DNA of 58,315 nucleotides from assembly GCA_900771005.1 (NCBI GenBank), contig CAAGMI010000248.1, positions 1 through 58,315 of the forward strand. Reading direction: 5' to 3'. This document shows positions 8,494 to 16,593 of this stretch, piece by piece; position 1 is the first letter of the stretch; each line of letters begins with the position of its first letter. The notes beneath the pieces are model-generated. The model saw nothing but the letters and a program-made list of their open reading frames with translations. It ran no database searches and was not told the DNA's origin. The position numbers and the translations under genes are program-made. This DNA is from Rikenellaceae bacterium (GTDB taxonomy: Bacteria; Bacteroidota; Bacteroidia; Bacteroidales; UBA932).

Positions 8494-9594
8494 GAGTCTT
8501 GCAAGTTCACTGCGGAACTCAGCCTCGCTGGTAGCGGAAATGCCCGTAAGTTCCCCGTCGACAATGAGGAAAGTGGCAGGCAAAGTTGCCACGTTGTAAG
8601 TTACAAGAGCAGGCGAAGTTGCGCCCAAGCCGTCATTGACATTGATCCAAGGCAATTCCTGACTCTTCACGCAGGCTGCCCACTCGGCCTTGTCAATATC
8701 CACACATACCGAATATATCTCGAATCCCTTCGAATGGAACTCCTTGTAGAGAGGCATAAGGGACTCGACGTTGAGTATCTTCTGCTCGGCATCGGTGGCG
8801 GTCCAGAAATAAAGCAGAATCGCTTTCGCGTCCACTGAGCTCAAAGCTATCTTATTACCGTTCAAGTCAGCAATCTTCAAATCAGGGTACCCTGTCTGGG
8901 ATGCTCCGCTGAGGCTGGAATTAAGGGCGAACACTTTCTCCCTGCGGACTGTCTCGGCCTCAAGAGCCTTGACATACTTCGAATCCGGATAGACAGTCTT
9001 GAGCGAATCGCAGGCATTTCTGAAATAGAGGGCATCCGTAGTCTGGGCAAAAATAGGTGAACTCTCGTTCAACTGCTGATAAAGGACTGGGATGACTGTC
9101 AAAGAATAAGGATTTGAAATAATATACTTGACACTTTCTCTGTAATACTTGACATATTCTGCAGAGGCAGCTTTGTTGTCATAGTCTGCGACAGCCTTTC
9201 TCATAGTACTCATGAATGCAGAGAATCTGTCATTCACTTCCTTAAGTTTGGCCGAACCCTCAGACCCGGAAACAGAATAATTTCCTGATGTATCGGCGAC
9301 TACGACAGCCTTCTCACCGGCTTCAAGAAGCAGGGCGGCTATCTGGGTATCACCATGGAAAAGATATACGAACTCGGGTTGTCCGTCTTCCAGCTTGACA
9401 CTGTATCTTACGACTCCTCCGTTATCGGACTTGACGGTATCGAGCACGTCATATACATTTACGTTGAGCTGCTTCACAATAAACTCACTCTGTGGAGCCT
9501 GTGCTACGGTGCAGGTGATTTCGGCCTTAGGGGCGCAAGCGGCAAATGCAAGCGAAACCACTGCAAGCAATGCCGTTATTCTATAACTTTTCAT
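8485..9594 (-). CDS. Thioredoxin-fold lipoprotein without the CxxC redox pair
   Basis: The protein has a lipoprotein signal (AFAAC, Cys20), an N-terminal DUF4369-like beta domain (about 25-115), a helical linker, and a C-terminal TlpA/AhpC-like thioredoxin fold (about 235-369). The active-site position reads YFWTATDAEQ (262-271) where thiol oxidoreductases have WCxxC, while the cis-proline loop TLPATF (338-343) is kept. It is therefore unlikely to catalyse disulfide chemistry and may act as a binding or scaffold protein at the membrane. It overlaps the HIT gene by 14 bp, at the end of a long operon. Confidence 0.8.
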   Translation of the reverse strand: MKSYRITALLAVVSLAFAACAPKAEITCTVAQAPQSEFIVKQLNVNVYDVLDTVKSDNGGVVRYSVKLEDGQPEFVYLFHGDTQIAALLLEAGEKAVVVADTSGNYSVSGSEGSAKLKEVNDRFSAFMSTMRKAVADYDNKAASAEYVKYYRESVKYIISNPYSLTVIPVLYQQLNESSPIFAQTTDALYFRNACDSLKTVYPDSKYVKALEAETVRREKVFALNSSLSGASQTGYPDLKIADLNGNKIALSSVDAKAILLYFWTATDAEQKILNVESLMPLYKEFHSKGFEIYSVCVDIDKAEWAACVKSQELPWINVNDGLGATSPALVTYNVATLPATFLIVDGELTGISATSEAEFRSELARLLK

Positions 9595-9982
9595 ATTCCT
9601 TCAGTATTGCGGCAGCGGTCTGAGCCTGCTGCTCTGGTGTGAATTCCGGACGTTTCTTTTTGAAATCCATATCTCCTTCCGTCTGAAGCGGGATAAGATG
9701 GATGTGGGTATGAGGCACTTCCATGCCGAGCACAGCCACTCCTACTCTCTGACAAGGGACAGCCGCCTTGATGGCTGCAGCCACTTTTGCGGCGAATTTC
9801 CAAAGGCCGTCATAAGTCTTGTCGTCAAGATGGAAGATATAATCATCCTCGACATTCTTAGGTATCACAAGGGTATGTCCCTTTGACAATGGATTGATAT
9901 CCAAAAAGGCGTAGAATTCATCATTCTCCGCCACTTTGTAAGAAGGTATCTCGCCCTTCGCTATCTTCGTGAAGATTGTCAT
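9581..9982 (-). CDS. HIT-family (HINT-like) nucleotide hydrolase
   Basis: HIT proteins hydrolyse nucleotide phosphoramidates or dinucleoside polyphosphates. The defining HxHxH motif HTHIHLIP is at residues 91-98, with His93 as the likely nucleophile. The N-terminal signature FTKIAKGEIPSYKV and FLDINPLSKGHTLVIPK are typical. The length of 133 residues is normal. It starts by a 4-bp ATGA overlap with greA. Confidence 0.92.
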   Translation of the reverse strand: MTIFTKIAKGEIPSYKVAENDEFYAFLDINPLSKGHTLVIPKNVEDDYIFHLDDKTYDGLWKFAAKVAAAIKAAVPCQRVGVAVLGMEVPHTHIHLIPLQTEGDMDFKKKRPEFTPEQQAQTAAAILKEYEKL

Positions 9983-10449
9983 AATGAAATGTCAAGGATT
10001 TTGAACTTGATGACACCTGAAGGCACCTGCGCCTCGACTGTCTCGCCCTTTCCGTGACCGATCAGGGCTTTTGCGATAGGCGTAGTGGCTGAAAGCTTGC
10101 CCCGAGAAAAATCAGCCTCATTCTCTCCCACGATGGAAAACTCCATGAGCTGGTGATTGGCCTGGTTCTCAACCTTGACTTTGGTCAGCATCTGGACCTT
10201 ATCCGCATTGAGCTGCGAACTGTCCACAACCTTTGCGCTCGTTATCATATTCTGAAGGTTCGCAATCTTCAATTCAAGCAGTCCCTGTGCCTCCCTTGCG
10301 GACTCATACTCCGCGTTCTCGGAGAGATCACCTTTCTCCCTCGCCTCAGCGATGGCTGCGGCGATCACAGGTCTCTGCGCCAGAGCCTCAGCAAGCTCCT
10401 TCTTCATATTGTCGAAGCCTTCCTGGCTCATGTAGTGTACTTCTGCCAT
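9979..10449 (-). CDS. greA: Transcript cleavage factor GreA
   Basis: GreA rescues backtracked RNA polymerase by stimulating RNA cleavage. The N-terminal coiled coil ends in the acidic tip EKGDLSENAEY (residues 38-48) carrying the catalytic acidic residues, and the C-terminal globular domain includes the TPIAKALIGHGKGETV segment. The 156-residue length is standard. A TATATTTG -7 box lies about 55 nt upstream, so greA can be transcribed separately from ribF. Confidence 0.96.
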   Translation of the reverse strand: MAEVHYMSQEGFDNMKKELAEALAQRPVIAAAIAEAREKGDLSENAEYESAREAQGLLELKIANLQNMITSAKVVDSSQLNADKVQMLTKVKVENQANHQLMEFSIVGENEADFSRGKLSATTPIAKALIGHGKGETVEAQVPSGVIKFKILDISL

Positions 10450-10504
10450 ATTACGTCAATTAAAATAGAGTCCCGTCAAATGACAGAACCCTGTAGTCTC
10501 TTTG

Positions 10505-10512
10505 CAAATATA
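10505..10512 (-). promoter_or_regulatory. Probable -7 box for greA
   Basis: The minus strand reads TATATTTG, a perfect TAnnTTTG. It lies 55 nt before the greA start, in the 71-bp gap after the small 58-residue gene. The nearest TTTG is 25 bp upstream, longer than ideal. Confidence 0.45.
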
Positions 10513-10520
10513 GTAAAAAA

Positions 10521-10697
10521 TTATTCAATCCCATCATCAAACTTAGGATGTGCAATGGCGTCATAAATAACCATTTGCTTTGGGTCAAGATTGAACGTCC
10601 TGACCTGAGGGCGCTCTTTGTCAGCCTTGATCTCCTTCTCCGCAAGGGCGCGCTGTCCCTCTTCTGACGGATCGAACATAAACCTTGTCTCGCTCAT
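10521..10697 (-). CDS. Small conserved-looking protein of 58 residues, coupled to ribF
   Basis: An ATG at 10697 opens a 58-residue frame beginning MSETRFMFDPSEEGQRALA and ending HPKFDDGIE. The start codon overlaps the ribF stop in an ATGA junction, the same coupling seen at many junctions in this operon, which argues that it is translated. The protein is charged and soluble, with no signal peptide or membrane segment. I do not recognise a domain. The region from base 10450 to 10520 after it holds only the greA promoter. Confidence 0.75.
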   Translation of the reverse strand: MSETRFMFDPSEEGQRALAEKEIKADKERPQVRTFNLDPKQMVIYDAIAHPKFDDGIE

Positions 10698-11548
10698 AGT
10701 TCAAATATAAACTTTTTACAATATTCCTGATCCCTGCACAGTTGATTTTTCAATTCATCCAATGATTTGAATTCCATCTCATGCCTTATCCGGTCCAGAA
10801 AATGAAGCCTGATATCCAGCCCGTAAACGTCCTCGCTGAAATTGAAAATGTGGGTTTCAATCTTACCGGCACCGTCTACGTTGGTCATTCCGTAGCACGT
10901 CCTTCCCGCCACCTCTACTTCCGTCACATACGCGCCCTTCCCTGGCACAAGCTTCAACGGCTCGTACAGTTTCATATTGGCTGTAGGGAAGCCTATGGTC
11001 CTGCCCAGACGATTGCCTCCGACAACAACCCCGTGCAGCATATAGGGATAGCCGAGCATCGACGAGGCCCCTGTCACGTCCCCTTCGGAAACGGCAGTCC
11101 TTATCTTCGTCGACGAGACATTCCCCACATTGGGGCACACTATCGCTTCAAGAGATAATTTCCCGGCAACAGGCACGACTTTCTCCGGCAGCAACATATC
11201 GCTGCCAAGGCGGTTGTCATAGCCCAGGACTATGGCAGACGCTCCGTAACGGCCTTTCACCACCTTCTCCAGATAGGTCTCCGCAGTCAAGGCCGCAAAG
11301 TCCTTCGAAAACGGAATCACCGCCACTTCATCCACACCCATATCGAGAAGGATCGACCGCTTCTCTTCCATCGTCGTCAGAAGCCTGAGCGAACGGGCAT
11401 CATTCTGAAGCACGGTGCGCGGATGAGGCCAGAAAGTTAGAACGAGGCTCCGCTCGCTGCGCCTTGCGGCACATTCAAGCAGAGTCTCTATCACTTTACG
11501 GTGTCCGATATGGACGCCATCGAAAAAGCCTGTCGCTACTACAGCCAT
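10694..11548 (-). CDS. ribF: Bifunctional riboflavin kinase / FAD synthetase
   Basis: RibF converts riboflavin to FMN and FMN to FAD. The N-terminal adenylyltransferase domain carries GFFDGVHIGHRKVI (residues 7-20), a nucleotidyltransferase HxGH signature. The C-terminal flavokinase domain carries VVVGGNRLGRTIGFPTANM. The 284-residue length is slightly short but both domains are complete. It overlaps the glgP-like gene by 10 bp and the following small gene by 4 bp, so the flavin gene is cotranscribed with glycogen enzymes. Confidence 0.96.
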   Translation of the reverse strand: MAVVATGFFDGVHIGHRKVIETLLECAARRSERSLVLTFWPHPRTVLQNDARSLRLLTTMEEKRSILLDMGVDEVAVIPFSKDFAALTAETYLEKVVKGRYGASAIVLGYDNRLGSDMLLPEKVVPVAGKLSLEAIVCPNVGNVSSTKIRTAVSEGDVTGASSMLGYPYMLHGVVVGGNRLGRTIGFPTANMKLYEPLKLVPGKGAYVTEVEVAGRTCYGMTNVDGAGKIETHIFNFSEDVYGLDIRLHFLDRIRHEMEFKSLDELKNQLCRDQEYCKKFIFEL

Positions 11549-14100
11549 TTAACTATAGGGAAATCCTGGCGATGCGGAAGCATAGGGTTCTTAGGATATA
11601 TGCGCGTACCGACCTGATACATACCTGTCTTCTCAGGAAGGATGGACGCCTGATACCTCGCCACACCGTTTTCGCAACCTACCAGCTCGAAGCTGCACAC
11701 TTCCTGTATGTGAAGCTCTCCCTTCTTGTCCATCGACGTGAAAAGCATCTCCACCCCGACATCCTCCGGCTTGATTCGGCCGAGGTCGAGGACAACCTCA
11801 CTTCTGAGCATGTTGTTCTGAGAAAGCACATAGGAGGCATCCGGCTGCGTATATGACACAACGTGCATATTGTTCCATTCGCTGCTGACCTGCTGCTTCC
11901 ATGAAGAGATCTCACGTGCCAGTCTTGCGCCATCTTCAGACAGTTTGTTGAAACGCTCGAACTGAGGGAAATAATACTGATTGCAGTAATCGGTGAGCAT
12001 TCTGTTGGTAGTGAATTCGCTTGCCACCTTGGAAATGGTGTTCTTTATGAATCCTATCCATTTAGCGGAGCGCCCCGTCTTCTTGTCAATATCGTAATAG
12101 GCAGGAGCGATCTCGTTTTCGAGAGTGCTGTATATGGTAGCCGCATCGAGTTCGTTCTGATAGTTGTTGTCATCGTAGGTACTTTCAAGCGGAAGCGCCC
12201 ATCCGGCATCCTGCTTGTATCCTTCAACCCACCATCCGTCAAGAACGGAGAAATGCATGACACCGTTCATCGCAGCCTTCTCTCCGGAAGTTCCGGATGC
12301 TTCAAGAGGTCTTGTAGGATTGTTCAGCCATACGTCAACTCCCTGTGTAAGCCTTTTTGCGAGGGTCATGTCATAACCCGGCACGAACACTATCTTTCCA
12401 AGGAATCTGTCCTGTTTTGAAATCTCTATGATCTGTTTGATGAGGTCCTGACCCATCCCGTCTGCAGGATGCGCCTTACCGGCGAACAGGAACTGAACCG
12501 GCCTTTCCGGATTGTTCACTATCGCATCAAGCCTGTCGAGGTCGCTGAACAGCAGAGTGGCTCTCTTGTATGTGGCGAAACGGCGGGCGAATCCTATGGT
12601 GAGCACGTCGCTGCGCAAAGTCTCCTTGATAGTCACTATCTGCCTGGGAGAGTAGTGCGCGCTCATCTGAGGATCGCTGAGTCGTTCGTTCACGTATTTG
12701 ATAAGGTCCCTCTTGACCTCACTGCGCACCTGCCATACATCTTCATCACTGACGTTGTATATACCGTCAAAGCATCTCTTGTCATAGTGATGGGTCTTGA
12801 ATTCAGGTCCGAACACCTTGGTCTGGAGCGCCTTCATGCTCTTGGATCCCCAGGTATGGTAATGCACGCCGTTGGTGACATAACTTATGAACAGTTCCTC
12901 AGGAAGATATCCCGGATACATGTTGGCGAAAATATTCTGGCTCACCTTCCCGTGAAGCATTGAGACGCCGTTGACGTTCTGAGACATATTCGCAGCCAGG
13001 ATGCTCATCGAGAATTTCTCATCGTGATTGTCAGGGTTTATCTTCCCCAGACTCATCATGGTACGCCAGTCTATGCCGAAACGGCTAGGGTAATGTCCGA
13101 GATAACGCCCGAGCATTTCCTCATCGAATGCATCGTGTCCTGCAGGGACAGGTGTATGTGTGGTGAAGAGCCCGGAAGCTCTGACCAGTTCCATGGCCTC
13201 GTTGAATGACAGATGCCCGTTCTGCATATATTCACGGAGCCTCTCGAGACCGGCGAAAGCGGCATGTCCCTCATTGTAATGATAAATGGTCGGATTCAGT
13301 CCGAGGCAGCGGAGCGCTCTCACTCCGCCGATGCCCAGAAGTATCTCCTGCTTCAGCCTGTTCTCCCAGTCACCGCCATACAACTGGTGAGTGACCTGTC
13401 TGTCTTCAGGGATATTTGCTTCAAAATCAGTATCAAGCAGATAAAGGTCCGTACGACCCACTGCGACCTTCCAGATGCGTGCGCTCATCATGCGCCCCGG
13501 CATAGCCATACTTATGGTTTTCCAGTTCCCGTCCGCATCAAGCACAGGCTCTGCAGGTATCTTCAGGAAATCCTGAGCATCATACTGTGACACCTGATTC
13601 CCCTGAGGAGTCAGTTTCTGGGTGAAATAGCCGTATCTGTACAGCAATCCCACAGCCACGAGATTGACATTCATGTCACTGGTTTCCTTGAGATAGTCGC
13701 CGGCAAGGATGCCGAGACCTCCGGAATATATCTTCAATGACGAATCAAGGCCATATTCCATACAGAAATATCCGATTGAAGGATCCTTCCGGTTGGCCTT
13801 TTCCGCCATATACGAATTGAACTCATCCATAACCTCCTGGAGCTCACTCAGGAACGCCTGGTCCTTGGCAAGTTCCTTGTATCTCTTCAGACTCACCTTG
13901 TCAAGGATTTCCATAGGATTGTGACCGGATTTGTGCCACAGATCCGAATCGACAGTCTTGAAAAGACTCTTGGCGCTGTCATTCCAGCACCACCACATAT
14001 TCTTACAAAGAGTTTCAAGACCCGAAAGTTGTTCCGGGAGATGTCTGGTCACCATCACACTCTTCCATGACGGAGATTCTATTCCAACATTCATCTGCAT
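11539..14100 (-). CDS. glgP: Alpha-glucan (glycogen/maltodextrin) phosphorylase, GT35
   Basis: The enzyme releases glucose 1-phosphate from the non-reducing ends of alpha-1,4-glucans using pyridoxal phosphate. The PLP region is EASGTSGEKAAMNGVMHFSV, with the Schiff-base lysine near residue 608, and the form is that of short bacterial alpha-glucan phosphorylases. N-terminal WNDSAKSLF and YFCMEYGLDSSLKIYSGGLG are also typical. I prefer the ATG at 14100; a TTG at 14106 would add two residues. It is the fifth glycogen gene in the row and lies 7 bp after GH57. Confidence 0.93.
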   Translation of the reverse strand: MQMNVGIESPSWKSVMVTRHLPEQLSGLETLCKNMWWCWNDSAKSLFKTVDSDLWHKSGHNPMEILDKVSLKRYKELAKDQAFLSELQEVMDEFNSYMAEKANRKDPSIGYFCMEYGLDSSLKIYSGGLGILAGDYLKETSDMNVNLVAVGLLYRYGYFTQKLTPQGNQVSQYDAQDFLKIPAEPVLDADGNWKTISMAMPGRMMSARIWKVAVGRTDLYLLDTDFEANIPEDRQVTHQLYGGDWENRLKQEILLGIGGVRALRCLGLNPTIYHYNEGHAAFAGLERLREYMQNGHLSFNEAMELVRASGLFTTHTPVPAGHDAFDEEMLGRYLGHYPSRFGIDWRTMMSLGKINPDNHDEKFSMSILAANMSQNVNGVSMLHGKVSQNIFANMYPGYLPEELFISYVTNGVHYHTWGSKSMKALQTKVFGPEFKTHHYDKRCFDGIYNVSDEDVWQVRSEVKRDLIKYVNERLSDPQMSAHYSPRQIVTIKETLRSDVLTIGFARRFATYKRATLLFSDLDRLDAIVNNPERPVQFLFAGKAHPADGMGQDLIKQIIEISKQDRFLGKIVFVPGYDMTLAKRLTQGVDVWLNNPTRPLEASGTSGEKAAMNGVMHFSVLDGWWVEGYKQDAGWALPLESTYDDNNYQNELDAATIYSTLENEIAPAYYDIDKKTGRSAKWIGFIKNTISKVASEFTTNRMLTDYCNQYYFPQFERFNKLSEDGARLAREISSWKQQVSSEWNNMHVVSYTQPDASYVLSQNNMLRSEVVLDLGRIKPEDVGVEMLFTSMDKKGELHIQEVCSFELVGCENGVARYQASILPEKTGMYQVGTRIYPKNPMLPHRQDFPIVKWL

Positions 14101-14107
14101 TTCCAAA

Positions 14108-15301
14108 TTATTTTTCTGCTATTGCATCATTAACTCTGATAGAAAAATCGCTGAGCACATTCATATAGTTGATGAATGCCTCATAAGGCGTGTCATAAGG
14201 GTTGAACATCTTGTGCACCTCACCGTCGGAGAAGAACTTGGTGCACATGTAGTACAGGTGGTCACTCTCCTGAAGATGCCCGAAATCAGCCCACAGGTCA
14301 GCCTTGTCGAGCAGTATCAGTTTCTCTTCAAGCGCATAGAGCTTGTTGAAAGCATCCTGCTGAAGTTCATTTCCCAGCCATGCACTCAGATCCCTTTCCT
14401 CGTCTGCCCACGAAATGGCCTGCGGCACTGAAATGTCGTCCACAGCCTTGTGCTTTGCAGCCGCCTCAGAAGGAGTCACGAATTCCAATGCTCCATCCTT
14501 GATAACCACTTCCGGCAGGGCCTTCATAAAATCGAATATGCCGCTTCCGGCGCTGCGATGCTCTCCGAAAGTCTCGTAATCCATGAACAGATTGACGATT
14601 TCACCGTCGGCAGCTTTCAGCCAGGAGAGATATTTCTCGGCGGTCAGCGGCCACTCCAGCCACTCCCTGTTCTCAAAGCGGAAAGCTATGTCATCACTGA
14701 GGGTATAGTTCCTCAGCAGAAGATTCATTCCTTCACAGATTTCGTCACGATATATGTAATTCGGGCTCTTCCAACCCATTATATGACGTGCCCCCTCGGT
14801 AAGCATCGTATTGAACCCAAGCTCGTTGACCATGGTTCCGATACCGTTGGAGTAAATAAGCTCGGTATTTCGGAAAGCCGTAGGCTTAACCCCGAAATGT
14901 TCCTCGATGGCCCTTCTGTGCTTCTCCACCTGATGCTTGAATTCATTCGGAGAGCCTATCGACGCGAGGGAATGGTTATAAGTCTCACACAGGAATTCAA
15001 CATAGCCTGTCTTCGCGAGTTTGCGGAAGCTTTCCACAACCTCCGGAGCATAGCGGTCAAACTGCTCGAGCGCAGACCCTGATATCGAGAAAGCGACCTT
15101 GAATTTCCCCTTCTGTCTGGTTATCTCCTTGAGGAGAAGGTCATTCATAGGAAGATAGCACTTCTGGGCGACCCTCTTCAGGATTGTCCTGTTGGCGAAG
15201 TCATCGTAGTAGTGCGAATCCTTTCCGATATCAAAGAATCTGTACAGACGCAGTCTGGTAGGCTGGTGTACCTGAAAATATAAACAGATCGATTTTTTCA
15301 T
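14108..15301 (-). CDS. GH57 alpha-amylase-like glycoside hydrolase
   Basis: GH57 enzymes act on alpha-glucans as amylases or 4-alpha-glucanotransferases. Family regions seen are YFQVHQPTRLR near the N-terminus, the FRNTELIYSNGIG segment holding a candidate glutamate nucleophile, and LFMDYETFGEH with a candidate acid aspartate. The start is set at ATG 15301, which gives MKKSICLYFQVHQP and places it just after the upstream stop. The product is 397 residues. The position between glycogen synthase and phosphorylase matches the Bacteroidales glycogen cluster. Confidence 0.9.
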   Translation of the reverse strand: MKKSICLYFQVHQPTRLRLYRFFDIGKDSHYYDDFANRTILKRVAQKCYLPMNDLLLKEITRQKGKFKVAFSISGSALEQFDRYAPEVVESFRKLAKTGYVEFLCETYNHSLASIGSPNEFKHQVEKHRRAIEEHFGVKPTAFRNTELIYSNGIGTMVNELGFNTMLTEGARHIMGWKSPNYIYRDEICEGMNLLLRNYTLSDDIAFRFENREWLEWPLTAEKYLSWLKAADGEIVNLFMDYETFGEHRSAGSGIFDFMKALPEVVIKDGALEFVTPSEAAAKHKAVDDISVPQAISWADEERDLSAWLGNELQQDAFNKLYALEEKLILLDKADLWADFGHLQESDHLYYMCTKFFSDGEVHKMFNPYDTPYEAFINYMNVLSDFSIRVNDAIAEK

Positions 15302-15303
15302 AT

Positions 15304-16590
15304 TTATATTATTGACTCGTAAACTTGTTTCAATTTGGCAGTGGCGTTGTTCCACTTGAGGTTGTTCACCTCATCATATCCCTGCTTTGCGGCAAACTCG
15401 GAAAGAGCGGGGTATCTGACCAGTGCGTATATATCATCCGCAAGCGCATCCACATCCCAGAAATCGACTTTCAGGGCATATTTCAGGACTTCCGCAGCTC
15501 CCGACTGCTTGGAAATTATTGACGGAACGTTCGTGCGCATCGCCTCCAGAGGAGAGATACCGAAAGGTTCCGATACGGAAGGCATGATATATACATCGGA
15601 GAGGGCGAACATCTTCTGCACCTCCTGACCCCTCAGGAATCCCGTGAAATGGAACCTGTCGGATATTCCAAGCCTGGCCACCTGACGGATGGCCCTTGTC
15701 ATCATATCACCGCTTCCCGCCATGACGAAGCGCACATTCTTTGTTCTCTTGAGCACTTTGGCTGCGGCATCGATGAAATATTCAGGGCCTTTCTGGAATG
15801 TAATCCTTCCAAGGAAGGTGACCACTTTGTCCTTTACCCCTCGTTCCACCTCAAGGTCCTCCTTGCCGCTGAAATCAACGGCATTGTGCACCGTCACGAC
15901 TTTGGCAGGATCTATTCCGTATTTGTTGATGACAATGTTCCTGGTGAGGTCGCTTACGGTTACAACCCTGTCCGCAGCCTCCATACCGCGCCGTTCTATG
16001 GCATATACCCTGGAATCCACCATATCATCCGTGCCCCTGTCGAAGGAAGTGGCGTGAACGTGAACCACCAGCGGTTTGCCGGAAATTTCCTTTGCGGCTA
16101 TGCCGGCAAGGTATGTAAGCCAGTCGTGGGCGTGTATCACGTCAAACTCACCGGCGTGTTCCAGTGCAATCGTGCCGCCCACCTGAGCATAGCGTGCAAC
16201 CTCGTCAAGAAGATTGGCTCCGTATTTACCGGAGAACTTGAACTTCTGTCCGAAGCGCAGGCGGTACTCCGCACTCTGCCTCTTCTTCTCCTCTTCCACT
16301 ATCCTGTCGAAATCCTGAGGATCATAGTAAGGCTGCATATTGGAATCGACCTTTATGAATTTCACCTTGTCTATGAATTCATCCACTTCTCCGCAGACAT
16401 CCGCCACGGCCACATCACTGGCATTTATTATCGTAGTGTACGTCTGGTCTTCATCTCCGGATGCCGACGGCATCACGAAGATGGTTTCCACACCATTGTG
16501 TGCCAAGCCCTCGACAATGCCCTTGCAGGCAGTGCCCAGACCTCCGGCGATGTGTGGAGGGAATTCCCAACCGAACATTAATACTCTCAT
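15304..16590 (-). CDS. Glycogen synthase-like glycosyltransferase (GT4/GT5)
   Basis: The two-domain GT-B protein starts with MRVLMFGWEFPPHIAGGLGT, the sugar-nucleotide/acceptor loop of glycogen synthase-type enzymes, and has the C-terminal SEPFGISPLEA motif (E-x7-E) that binds the nucleotide sugar. It is expected to extend alpha-1,4-glucan from ADP- or UDP-glucose. The 428-residue length fits the shorter Bacteroidota form. It lies 3 bp after the debranching enzyme and 2 bp before GH57. Confidence 0.9.
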   Translation of the reverse strand: MRVLMFGWEFPPHIAGGLGTACKGIVEGLAHNGVETIFVMPSASGDEDQTYTTIINASDVAVADVCGEVDEFIDKVKFIKVDSNMQPYYDPQDFDRIVEEEKKRQSAEYRLRFGQKFKFSGKYGANLLDEVARYAQVGGTIALEHAGEFDVIHAHDWLTYLAGIAAKEISGKPLVVHVHATSFDRGTDDMVDSRVYAIERRGMEAADRVVTVSDLTRNIVINKYGIDPAKVVTVHNAVDFSGKEDLEVERGVKDKVVTFLGRITFQKGPEYFIDAAAKVLKRTKNVRFVMAGSGDMMTRAIRQVARLGISDRFHFTGFLRGQEVQKMFALSDVYIMPSVSEPFGISPLEAMRTNVPSIISKQSGAAEVLKYALKVDFWDVDALADDIYALVRYPALSEFAAKQGYDEVNNLKWNNATAKLKQVYESII

Positions 16591-16593
16591 ATC

